This document shows positions 31,452 through 42,100 of a stretch of DNA of 64,000 bases, piece after piece. The position numbers and the translations under genes were made by a program. This stretch comes from Diphasiastrum complanatum (Eukaryota; Streptophyta; Lycopodiopsida; Lycopodiales; Lycopodiaceae), in assembly GCA_029204225.1 (NCBI GenBank), contig CM055113.1, positions 34,626,557 through 34,690,556 on the forward strand, read 5' to 3'. How positions within the stretch are numbered: the stretch's first letter is position 1; every line of letters starts with the position of its first letter. The notes under the pieces are model-generated. The model searched no databases, had not been told where the DNA came from, and saw nothing but the letters and a program-made list of their open reading frames with translations.

Positions 31452-32921
31452 CTTTGAATCAAATCACTAAAGAAATCAGATCCAATCTCCTATTGGACTC
31501 ATCAAATACCAATGACTCTTTCTTTTGAAAGTTGAAATGGATATGAAAAAGATTTGACACCTAGATTTCCCTTTTCACTTAAGTAGTTCTCTCAACACTT
31601 GAGATTCTTGAACAAAAGATGGGTTTTGTTTCAAATACATGAAAATCAAACTTAATCACTTCTTTTGGACTCACTCTTGACCCAAATAATCTCACACTTG
31701 AGATTTAGAATGAATTTGATTTGATTTGACAACAAACTATACCACCAATTTTTCACAAAGCTTAAAAATTTAGACAACTAGAGATTCACAAAGATCTCAA
31801 CCATGCATGAATACTCAAATATGGACTCCTCCTCATTCTAGACATCCAATGGGATCACAAATTGACCCTCACACTCTCACAAAGAAAGTTGAATAGAACT
31901 AATTTGAGTTTCATACATTCTATGTCAATTTTTGCTCAACAAATTGAATTCAATCACTCCTATTGGATTCCACCAATTACTCTACTTTTTAAGACTTGGA
32001 ATGAAATTCAAAATCAAAAGTTGTGATTTTTCTCTTTAAGATATTGTGCTTCAAAGAGCTAATGCCACTTAGAAAGATTTGATTACATAGGAAAAGACAA
32101 ATTCTCCATCAATAACAACTCAAAATGAGCTTCTAGATCTTGCCCTCTACAAAGGAAGGAACTCTTAGAAAATTGGATCTCTCTCTACACATTTGCCATA
32201 GACACCTTAATGACTCTTTTCAAACCTTACAATCACTCAAACAAATTGAGTAGGGTTGAACAATGTGACTTGGATCTCAATCTCTTTTCTAGAATTCTCA
32301 ATTTAAGCCAATCTATGTTAAATTCTACAAAAGATTTGCATAGATGCTCTATATGCACTAGAAACTCTCAAAGGTTTCACTTGGAGGACAGATCCAAGGA
32401 TGTTTTCTAGCAAATTGATGCTTCTAAACTTGACCCTATCACTCTTGAACAAATCTAGATTGATGGTACAATGGATTTCAACCTCTCACCTTGCATATCA
32501 CTCCTTAATCTATGATTTTTAGCAAAATCTCTCTCAACTTCAACATGCACTCAAAAAATCAGAGATAATCAATTAATGCATCTAATTCAAGCTTCAAATA
32601 ATCCAAGAACTAATCAAAGGATTAGATTTACTATAGAAAATGCTTGATTTTGCACCAAAAATCACTCAAATTGGGTATGTGAGCCAAATTCTACAAATTT
32701 TTGAAATTTCTCAGTCAAAACCGGAGCTGTACAGCCTCACACGTGTGAAAAGAGTTCCTACAGCCCACAACAAGATTTGGACCTAAAATTTTGAGGATAG
32801 CTATCAAATCCAACTCGCTACACAAAATTTGACTAGTTTCCAAAAAACTGCTAATTTTGGCTTTGATTTGGATTAACCCTATCAATTTCAACAAAACCTC
32901 TTGTACTAGGCTGTGATACCA
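31452..32921 (-). other. Copia E long leader
   Basis: About 1.5 kb between the LTR remnant and the gag scrap, no coding content. A CTCACACGTGTGAA sits at 32737-32750 close to TGTACAGCC. The leader is longer than those of elements A-C (about 600-800 bases). Confidence 0.5.
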
Positions 32922-33144
32922 TGTGGAGAAAGTACAAAAAGGACCAAGAGTGGATCCTAATCTGATCCTCAAGAGGGATTGGTTGTCAGATTACTTGATC
33001 TATCAATCTACTTCAGATTAAGATCAATCTAGATCAATTCTAGACACAAAATCCTAACCAGAACAATCATTAATTGAAGGTAAGTGTACTTTATGGTTTC
33101 ACACGTGTGAAACATTGTCTTAGTACGGACTCCAACCTGAAAAA
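32922..33144 (-). repeat. Truncated 5' LTR of copia E
   Basis: First 223 plus-strand bases match 29164-29385. Carries TTCACACGTGTGAA at 33098-33111. The match stops abruptly after ACCTGAAAA. Confidence 0.85.
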
Positions 33145-33746
33145 CATCAAATAATCAATGTGAATCTACAATGGAGTCATTGCCCTGATCAGCTTTGTTT
33201 TTATTTAGGTAGGCATTACTTTGTAGCTAACCAGTTTTTGCTCAACAACATTCAACTGAAGTTTATTTTTCAGTACACAGCCTTGCGCTATTGCTTCAAG
33301 CTATTATACTCATTTTTCAATCAATCAGAGTGCAAGTTTTTGTCTACACTACTGTTTTGTTCTATTGCGCATTGCTACGGTTCATTCATCTTGATCCTTT
33401 TTGCTAATAATTGACGCACTTCCGATCCGTAACCATTTGTTACTAAAACTTCCAGTGCTATCACACATTTCATATTTGATATCAGAGTTTTGTTTCTACC
33501 AGATCTCTACTAGTTCAATATTAGTAGATCCTTCTGCATTCTCATCGTTTTTACGACATGGTATCAGAACTCATTTCTGATAACCAACCATTTTTCGACA
33601 TGGTATCAGAGTGGGTTGTTTAGTAATCTGCATTTCTATTGTGGGTCATCAATCTTGTTTCTACCAAGACATCGTTTCAGCAAGTGTGCAGCCAATAGTT
33701 TTTTGATATCATTGTTTCTACCAACGATCTCGCTCTTTACGCCATA
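33145..33746 (+). other. Probable LTR end and leader of copia F
   Basis: Two primer-site-like motifs, ACATGGTATCAGAAC at about 33558 and ACATGGTATCAGAGTGGG at about 33599, precede the gag start. The LTR start was not located. Confidence 0.45.
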
Positions 33747-34061
33747 ATGGATTTGTCTTCTAGTTCATCTCTGATTGACAAACTTGACGGAGAGAACTAC
33801 CATATCTGGAAGTTCAAGATAAAAGTAGTTCTACTTGCCAAAGAACTATGGGACATCATTGATGGCACAAAAGTCAAACCTGAGGGTGATGTAGCCATCA
33901 TCACCAAATGGAGACAACGAGATGGCAAGGCATTTGCCTTGATTACGCTCAATATCAGAGATTCCCAAATTAGCCATATTCGAACTGCTCAAACTGCTAA
34001 GGATGCTTGGGACATCCTAGCAACTCTCTACTCTTGGATTATTCTCCTATTAATCGACTAA
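33747..34061 (+). pseudogene. Copia F gag N-terminus, truncated
   Basis: ATG 33747 opens the gag N-terminus (LIDKLDGENYHIWKFKIKVVLL, AKDAWDILATLYS), then sequence similarity and frame are lost at about 34035. It belongs to the same gag family as 1-240. Confidence 0.75.
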
Positions 34062-34440
34062 TCGATTTTTAATCTTCATCCAACTGATTAGCCAGATCTG
34101 CAGTTTTCTTCGTGCTTTTACACAGTATGCAAAACTACTCGAAAATGGCTCACATGCGGTTATTGTCGCTTTGTTCAATTTGGTTAGGCGTAATCATGCA
34201 TTGGAAGTAGAAATTTTCCACTACTATTATCTAACCTGGTATTAGAGCAATTTCACTACTTCTTTATCTGATTCCTACATGATATCAGAGCGGAAGCTCT
34301 AATACTTGATATCTTTTGAGATATCAAATTGATATCAAACTCTTCAGTTCTTTCCAACCTTTCAGTATCAGAGAATTGGTTTCCTATTGTTGGGATTACT
34401 ACATCTTAGCGTCATCGATACAATCAACAGACTAAGTTCC
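34062..34440. other. Leader-like sequence between two gag starts
   Basis: TATCAGAGCGG-type motif near 34285. No coding sequence. Probably the leader of a second related element. Confidence 0.35.
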
Positions 34441-35030
34441 AGATGGATTCTCAAAGTAAAGCCAGTCTTATCGCAACAAGCTGAATGGATCCAATTATCA
34501 TTTGTGAAAATTTAAGATGAAGAACTTGCTAATCGCCCGCGAATTATGGGATGTTATCACAGGTATAGAAGTAAAATCTGAAGACGACGACTCAAAGTGG
34601 AAATCGAAGGACGATAAAGCTTTCGCGCTTATTATCCTCAATATATCATATACATAGATTGGACACATAGCTGAAGCTAAAACGTCAAGAGACATTTGGG
34701 ACATCCTGAACTCACTATATGACGTGAGGGACATAACTACTAAGTTACATCTACGAAGGAAAGTCTTCACATTCAAGATGTCTGTTGGTGATTCACTTTA
34801 GAGTCACATTAACCAATTTAAAAATCTCTTGCAATAGATGGCTGCTGTCGGATTAGTCATAGACGATCAAGACGCAATCATGACATTGCTTTCAAGCTTG
34901 CCCTCTACATATGAGAACTGGGTGATGATCATATCGACACACTCAGACCTATCTCTTACTAGAGTTATCACTATGGATGTTCATAGGCCACAACGGAATA
35001 GAGGTCGTTGTCCCACCAAAGAAAAACAAT
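34441..35030 (+). pseudogene. Second copia gag fragment
   Basis: Reads YHLWKFKMKNLLIARELWDV (from about 34492) through DIWDILNSLYDV to LLSSLPSTYENWVMIISTHS, with stops at about 34657 and 34800 and near 34836. Another member of the family at 1-240 and 33747. The end after RVITMDV is truncated. Confidence 0.75.
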
Positions 35031-35454
35031 GATGAAGAAGATGGATCTTGGATTACTTAGAGACTAAGATGTAGAGCAGTTCTTATTTGTTTAGATGTCA
35101 AAATAGGTGTCGTAGACAACCATAGAGAATGCAAAGAAATAAACATCTCAAATAGTCGTGCTATTCTCTATTTTTGACAGATAAGTTCTGATAATGGAGA
35201 GAAAGAATGAGAGGCATTCAAACACTCAACATGAATACAACTGATATGAAAAATAGCGCTTTTGTATTAAAAGGGTGTTGTAATAACAACAATATCAGAT
35301 CACAAAACAATGGTGCAATGCGCGTATTCCTACTTACAGGAGCTAATGAATGTTATCTTTCATAATACTCTTTACTCTCTCTAAAATGATCACTAACTCT
35401 GAGGAGTCAGCTACTAGAAGACTGCTTTTGGTCGTTTGATCTCTGTATGTGCAT

Positions 35455-36340
35455 GTATGTATGTTGCTAACTCGTCAAATCGCTCAGATGTTTATGACAG
35501 ACAGGGAGATCGGCCTTACCAGAAGAATAGTCGAGATCAAGAACCATGGATTGTCTAGACATGTTCAAAATAGATGTGTGATTCACGTGTCCTAAGCGAT
35601 GATATTGACTAGAATAGAGGTTTTCAAGGCTTGACAAGACGCGGAATAACAGTGTGCCAATCTATATAAGTAACCATGCCTCTTGCCGATTGCAAGGGTC
35701 TTATCACTCCTATCAATAATTTTGCATTGATCATATTTGAATTCTACCTTATGATCTAAATTTGAATTCTACTTAAGGATAACAGATTTGTAGAGAGTTT
35801 AGGAACATATAAGACTTTTGATAGTAATTTGAATTGATCATGCTGGAATCGCAATCTTACGATACCTTCACCTTCAATAGTGTGAGCACTATTGTCACCA
35901 AGATGAACAAATTTTTTCGTGCTATAAGGCGTGTAGGAGTTGATGATCTTACGTTGATTGGTCATATGTTGAGTTGGTCCAAAAACCATGAATCATCTAA
36001 AAATGCGCTTTGATCTTTGACCATAAATGCACCTTCATCCACTTCGACCTAGGGAGATGATGAGATTGTGTTTGCTTGTTGCTCAGGTTGCTTGGCTGCG
36101 TTCTTTGCTTGGAGAATTCAGCAATCCTTGATCTCATAATTATTGCGCTTGCAATACTAGCAAAACATCTTCTTTTTCGATTGTGGATTCGATGATTGTT
36201 CTTGACTTTGAGTTGGCTTCTGATTCGTTGCAGCCTTCTTGGACCTTTCTGCTTCTGTCGCTTAGAGCCTTTGTTGACATATAGAGACTGAGAGGAGGAA
36301 GCAGACAATTTGTCTTGACTTCTTCTATTGTCTTCTTGCA
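35455..36340 (-). pseudogene. Copia G: zinc knuckle to pre-integrase, minus strand
   Basis: 36310-36100 contains a CCHC knuckle with damage (YCKRNNYEIKDC). 35990-35756 contains the protease-region block (GPTQHMTNQRKIINSY, LGDNSAHTIEGEGIV, LYVPKLSTNLLSL). 35620-35455 contains pre-integrase (HRLGHVNHTSIL, MSRQSMVLDLDYSSGKADLP), close to the start of the window. Several stops. Confidence 0.75.
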
Positions 36341-36663
36341 GCCATCAGCACGAAAAAAAACTACAATTGTTTTCTTGACAATTTCATCTTGTAAATCTTG
36401 TTACTTTGTCATACCTATAGCATGTGTGATGTAGCTTTTAATCTTGTAGATGCTAGTTGGAATCATGTTGTTGAGTGACGTATTTGATAATCATCTACTC
36501 TAGCACTAGTATGGCAAACATTTTCTTTTTTTAAGGGTTTGTACTAGTGTATGTAGTCATAGGCTAAAATTTTCAATAATTTGTAGAGTGAGCTTGTTAT
36601 AGATGATTTGGTCGTAAATATCATTGAGGAGGTATCAATCAAGAGGCCATCTTGTGAAAAGAG

Positions 36664-36694
<31 letters not shown>

Positions 36695-37950
36695 TCACTT
36701 AAGCAAAAGAAGATAGCTTTTTGTTACTTTGACTTTAGTATGATGTTGTCAATCAAGCATGAAAGGTAGCCTTACCTTTGTACTTTTTGTTGCCTTGCTT
36801 TTGTAGTACAACTTACATGTAAATCAAGCTAGTTAAGAATGACCTCATTTAACATAATCAACTCTACAAGTAGATTTACACCATTGGCTGTGAAACTATC
36901 AAACATACTAATATAGCTCAACTTTTTGTGTTTTAACTTGATGTTTGTTCCTTAGAAGAAAGATTCAACTTTCACATGCATTCTAATTTTTAGCCATGCT
37001 TTGATCACATGCAACAATGCAAAGTTGAAAGATATGGGGTCTAGATATACTCTTGAATGAAAGCTTATTATTGTATAAAGTGAAAACCCACATGCTAATA
37101 GACCCATTAAGTTAGTGGCATTTTAACTAGATTCAATTAGTGTTAAGGAAAAATTGTTGCCTCACCTGATGTGTGTGTGATCAATTAGGCTAACTTAATG
37201 AGGTTTGTTGTGCCCTTACTGTTGCAATTAAGGTCCTTGCACAAACTCCCATACTAAAAAATGTGATTAAAAAAAGTGGCATCTCATTGGTGTCTTGCAA
37301 AGGCTTTGCGATGTGTTCATGTTGGTCAATGGAATTTTTTTTTACAAAATCGATGTTAGAGAAAGTATTTGAATTCATGAGACTTCCATTTACCTACTTG
37401 ATATTTGATTGATACAAGAAGCTGTTTTGAAATAACTTAAACCAAGTCTATTACTTTAAAGACTTGTTGCTATTGAATTGATTGTGTGCACTGTGGATAA
37501 TTCTTCTTTGTTTTTATAGAAGTGCATTCAATATCTTGTTGTCATTGAGGTGATATGCTCATCTTTGTGATTGCTCCTCTAAGATTATTCGTTCAAATAT
37601 TTGATTGTTTCTAAACAGACCATTATTTAGACGTGAAAATGGATATGTTTGTCTTTACTTTGGGATTCTACACTTCCAAGGAATGAGGATGCTACTCACT
37701 AAAATGAGACAAACATGTTAGCACAATGGTGTTGGGAAAAGATGTATTAAGATTAGCTTGTAACTAACAAATTCTAAACTCGAAAATTCTCTAGAGACTA
37801 TTTACCTTGACATTAACATCAATGACAAATGTCTCTAAGATTAAGCTTTTTTTCGTGTGTGTAGATAAGCATAAAACTTTTGGTGATCTGGATGCATCTA
37901 ATCAAGCTAATAGCGATGAACATGGGGCAAGAAGAATGTTGTGGGAAATG
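36341..37950. other. Non-coding stretch with a dinucleotide repeat
   Basis: An (AC)n microsatellite lies at about 36667-36692. Otherwise AT-rich sequence without recognisable genes or termini. Confidence 0.5.
36667..36692. repeat. (AC)n microsatellite
   Basis: About thirteen uninterrupted AC units. Confidence 0.9.
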
Positions 37951-37959
37951 AAACAATCT

Positions 37960-38490
37960 CCTAGTGTGAACTAATGGCTATGCAACAACCTAGTACCCAT
38001 GAAGAAGCATCTCAATGACAAGAGTGGATGGATACGATAAATGAAGAGTATAGGTCAATCATCAAAAACAAGAAGTTGAGCTCCCAAAGGGCAATAAGGC
38101 AATAGCTACAAAGTGATTGTAGAGAGCAAAACACAAAGTGGATGGATTTTCGGGTAAGTGCAAGGCAAGATTTATGGCCAAGGCTTATATGAAAAAGGAA
38201 GGCGTTGACTTTGAGGAGATATTTGCTCTAGTGGTGAAGATGCACACTTTCATATCCATCATTGCTCACACAATATGGATGAAATCTTCAACAAATGGAT
38301 GTGAAATCAATGTTTTGAAATGGATACATTGATGAAGTTCTATATCACTCAATCAAGAGGATTGGAGGTGGACAAGGAGTTGCACATATGTAAGCTGAAG
38401 AAAGCCTTGTCTAGTCTTAAACAAACTCCTTGTGTGTGGTATTTCAAGGTCGACAAGTACATCTTCTATTTCGAGGTCGACAAGTACATC
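37960..38490 (+). pseudogene. Copia reverse transcriptase remnant
   Basis: Fragments in changing frames: KARFMAKAYMKKEGVDFEEIF (RT N-terminal block) near 38160, then LEVDKELHICKLKKALSSLKQ and VWYFKVDKY near 38365-38460, corresponding to the usual LYGLKQ-PR-WY motif. A 27-base step repeats AGGTCGACAAGTACATCTTC at 38447 and 38474. Dead. Confidence 0.7.
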
Positions 38491-38501
38491 TTCAAACAGG
38501 G

Positions 38502-38796
38502 TGTTATGTCCTTAATGGGCATAGCGAGATTAGGCCTCGACTATACCGTAGGGTAGCCCTTAACCCGAAATACGTCTTATGCCTACTTGGTTAAGGTACT
38601 GTCTCATGCAAGAGTGCTTGTGGATGATTGCCTATATTGGATATTGTAGCTTGCACGTAGAGGGACCATTCTTGAAGGAGAATATGCATGTTGTATGGAG
38701 GCGAGAGTTTGGGAAAGTATATATACACCCTCACCCCCTCCCGTGCTGACATACTCGAATTATCAATCGATTGTGCTCTCTATGTTCTTGCTATCA
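38502..38796 (+). repeat. Possible solo LTR upstream of COMMD4
   Basis: Starts TGTTATGTCC, ends CTATCA, and is followed by TGGTATC (primer-site-like). Contains TATATATAC at 38719-38727. A target duplication was not found. It lies about 290 bases before the COMMD4 ATG, in the same orientation. Confidence 0.4.
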
Positions 38797-39033
38797 TGGT
38801 ATCTCCTACAGGGATCCACTTGGGGGTGTCTATTTACTTGCTAGGGTGTTGGTTGAGGCGTTATTGCGACAAACCAAATCTTTTGCATGCTTATCTACTA
38901 TCCTTGTGATCTTTCCTTTGGAGCCTGCTTATGTTGGGTAACCAACCCCTTTTCATACCCAAAAGGAAAAAGTTTGCTACTAAGACCAAGTTATGGGAAA
39001 TCTTACTCTTGTTGTTGTTTGTAGTTGTTGTTG

Positions 39034-39085
39034 ATGAGAGAGGGAGAGGGAGAGCGAGAGGAAGGGAGGGAAGGCAGCGGGAGCG
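39034..39085 (+). promoter_or_regulatory. GA-rich tract at COMMD4 5' UTR
   Basis: Purine-rich run (GAGAGAGGGAGAGGGAGAGC) ending just before the ATG. Such GA tracts are common in plant core promoters and 5' UTRs. Role inferred only. Confidence 0.4.
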
Positions 39086-39160
39086 ATGAAGTTCCAAGTG
39101 TGCGGAGGGCTGGATGCTCCTGATTGGATCCTTGCAGAAATTTCCACTCTCTCTAAGATC
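39086..39160 (+). CDS. COMMD4: COMMD4 exon 1
   Basis: 25 codons from the ATG; donor GTAACA at 39161. Chosen start matches the family N-terminus (short Lys/Arg-Phe, then CGGLD, PDW). Confidence 0.9.
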
Positions 39161-42100
39161 GTAACAAACTCTCTCTTTTTTCCTCCCACGCATCTATTTT
39201 GTTGGAAACCATTTCGTTTTGTCTTGCATTTCTGTTTCTTTATCTAGTCAATTCATTCATGTCCCCAAGTTTGCCGGCTTCTTTTCACTCCAGATTGCAG
39301 GAAATAAATTAGGGCAAAATATTACAGTGGATAATTTGGTTATATCCTCATCCTTATCTCCACTTTCCAATCTTGTAAGATATGAGCTGACACATCTCAA
39401 GAAATTGTAAAGCAACAACACATTAAGCAAATGTTTCAATGCGTCATAGGCCAGTAAGGTTATCTACAATTAATTACAGCAATTCTAGTTTCTTTGATAG
39501 TTCACGACTATTTCTCTTGAAGTACTTAAGAGTCAGGAAGAGTCGAAAAATCAGAACTACCTGAACCATAGCCTGACAAAAGTTGATGAAATCTTTTTAG
39601 TTTTCTATAATGTGTTGGTAAAAACTACATATATTTGAAATGAGAACTACATAAGAGTCAGGAGTCATCGAAAATCCAGAACTACTAATGAGTCAGGAGT
39701 CGTTGAAAAATCAGAACTACGTGAACCATAGCCTGACAATAGTTGATGAAATCTTTTTAGTTTCCTATAATGTGTTGGTAACAATTACATATATTTGAAA
39801 TTATTATTCAAAAAGTCACAAAAAAATCCAGAGGCATTCAACATCTTTATGCTGAATTTTATTGGGTGAAGAACAAAAGATCAGATCAGTTTTTGTTTAT
39901 CTAAGATTAAATCATATAGCTGCTGCATCTGTAAGTTGATTATAAAACCTCTTGTAAGATTCATTGACTTGCATGTGAGAGATACAATATGTCATTGGGA
40001 GCAACGAATTTCATCATTAATCATGTCATATGCTCATTATTGACATGTTCATTTGATATACCTTAGCTTTTCTTTTCACCACATGGTTTGTTTCGACAAT
40101 TTTTCATGGACGATTTGTAAGCTTTAGACTAAGTTAGATAACCGTTAAACATCAAAGATAAGTAGCTCTCGGCTTTATAACTATCGACATGTCCTATGGT
40201 TTGAGAATACGAAGTGTTTGTTCTTGGAGGATTATATACATACTTTTCTTTATGGTTCAAAAGACAAGATGAAATGCAACCATTATTCGAACTAACCCAT
40301 GTGTCTTTTGCAATTCTTGCATTTTTTCTTTTGGAAGGAATTTGTTAACAAAGGTTGATATGATGTGGTTGCTATGATTTTGACACATTTTATTTGCAAT
40401 ACACTTTTAATGTTATGAATCATGAATATACAACTCATGAGTATGAGCAAAGATCTCAGTTTTTAGGGTTTTTATGCTCGAAGTTTTTGAGATACGTAGT
40501 AATCTCTATTCTTGCATCTAATAATTGACAATTGCATATAACAAGCACTTTAGCTTCCTAGAGGCATCTCGGTTTCTTTTACCCTAGCTTTTTCATAGTC
40601 GATGCTTATCAAAATATATTCATGTTGCTAAAAGACATAGCTGAGTGTCATTGGTTGATTGGTAAGCATAAAGAGGCTAACATTGGTAGGATTCAATTAA
40701 GATGATATACTGATTGTGAGTGATATGAACACACATCACAAATATGCGTTATAGTGAAGAATAATAGGCAATAACTTTCTTTGACACAAAACAAAAACAT
40801 GAAATCTCCCATGCTATGATACCTAATGTTGGAAAATTGGACATACTAACTACTAACTAGGGGGTTAATGTCAAGAAGATGACCATAGCCACCAGGCTTT
40901 TGTTGAAGCCAATTGCATAAATGAAGAGAGCATAGCTGGAAGCCCTAGTGGGCACAAACCACAAGGACAAAACACACTTTTTTTGCACGAGCATACTTTT
41001 AGTAGTAATATCTATTATCTTTCATGTTTATTGGTATCATATGTGCACAACTCTAAGGTCTTGTGACTAGTCATTCTTTGTACATTGTACAATCTACAAT
41101 ATCCTTGACCATGAATAGAGGTAAATACTTCAACTTTGTACTATGGGGCATATATAAATAGGTTGATGGAAGACCTACATGACCCCATAGTAGGTGGTGG
41201 ACCTACCACTCCCGTAGAGACCGTAATGAGGGGCGGGAAGCCCATAATCATAACTACTCCATATCCACAAGTTAGTACAATCTTTATTACTTTTAGTCGT
41301 GAGACAGTTTAATGTGCTTTATGTTTTTGGTTACTACTTTTTGTTTGATCCCATTACTCTATTGTAAGATCAATGCCCCAGCTTAGTTGTTTCTAAAGTT
41401 TTATGAGAGCTATCATCATTTTTTTGTGTTTGTGCTTACTAGTTGCCACTGTAGCCAATGAGAGGTGAAAGATCTAGATGGAGTTCATCAAAGACATGTA
41501 GATGGTGCCATCCCATTGGATTGTGTTTTTTCATATTTAGTTCCCATCAATTCTAATCCAAAACAACAAGATCACCCCATGAGAAATCATTGTCTACCAA
41601 CTTCCTAGCCTTAGCCCACATCATAGAACATTAGAAAGTAGCTATCACAACATACTCATTGCGTGTATATTGAAAAGCATTTTTACTAGCAAGAATAAAA
41701 AATGGAAAGTCAACATGCAAAGCTTTTATTGGTAAGGATCATTATAAAGGAGTGATGCAAGAGTATGGGGTTGCCATGCAATTGGCAACCAAGGGAACTT
41801 GGATCTAGGAGAGGAAGGAAATTCTCTTGATCTAATCCTTAATGCAAATATTAAGATCTGCACCTGTAGAGGACAGAGTTGCATGTCACTATGACCCTCT
41901 CCAAACTAGCATTAGTTGGGACTTCCTCCTCATGTGTTAGTCAATATAGATGACTACCAACCTTTCTCCTCTCCAAAGACCTCTCTTCTAGGTCTGCATG
42001 TGCTAGAGGGGAAGAGGATTATGTGTCTCCCCCTCACACCAACTTGGTTAATAGGGGATTTGGAGAAACAAATGGTGTGAATTATAGGCCCAGCCCCATG

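Larger units (their letters stand above)
29164..33144 (-). mobile_element. Copia element E, deletion derivative with one truncated LTR
   Basis: Minus strand. 3' LTR 29164-29988 (825 bases, TGTGAAAAATGC to TTTTGCACA on minus). 5' LTR remains only as 32922-33144. The purine tract lies at 29989-29998, and the primer-site-like TGGTATCACAG at 32921-32911 differs from the canonical site. The interior holds only scraps of coding sequence. Its left end abuts the H3-Ulp1 copy B. The right junction is a deletion, so no target duplication remains. Confidence 0.85.
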
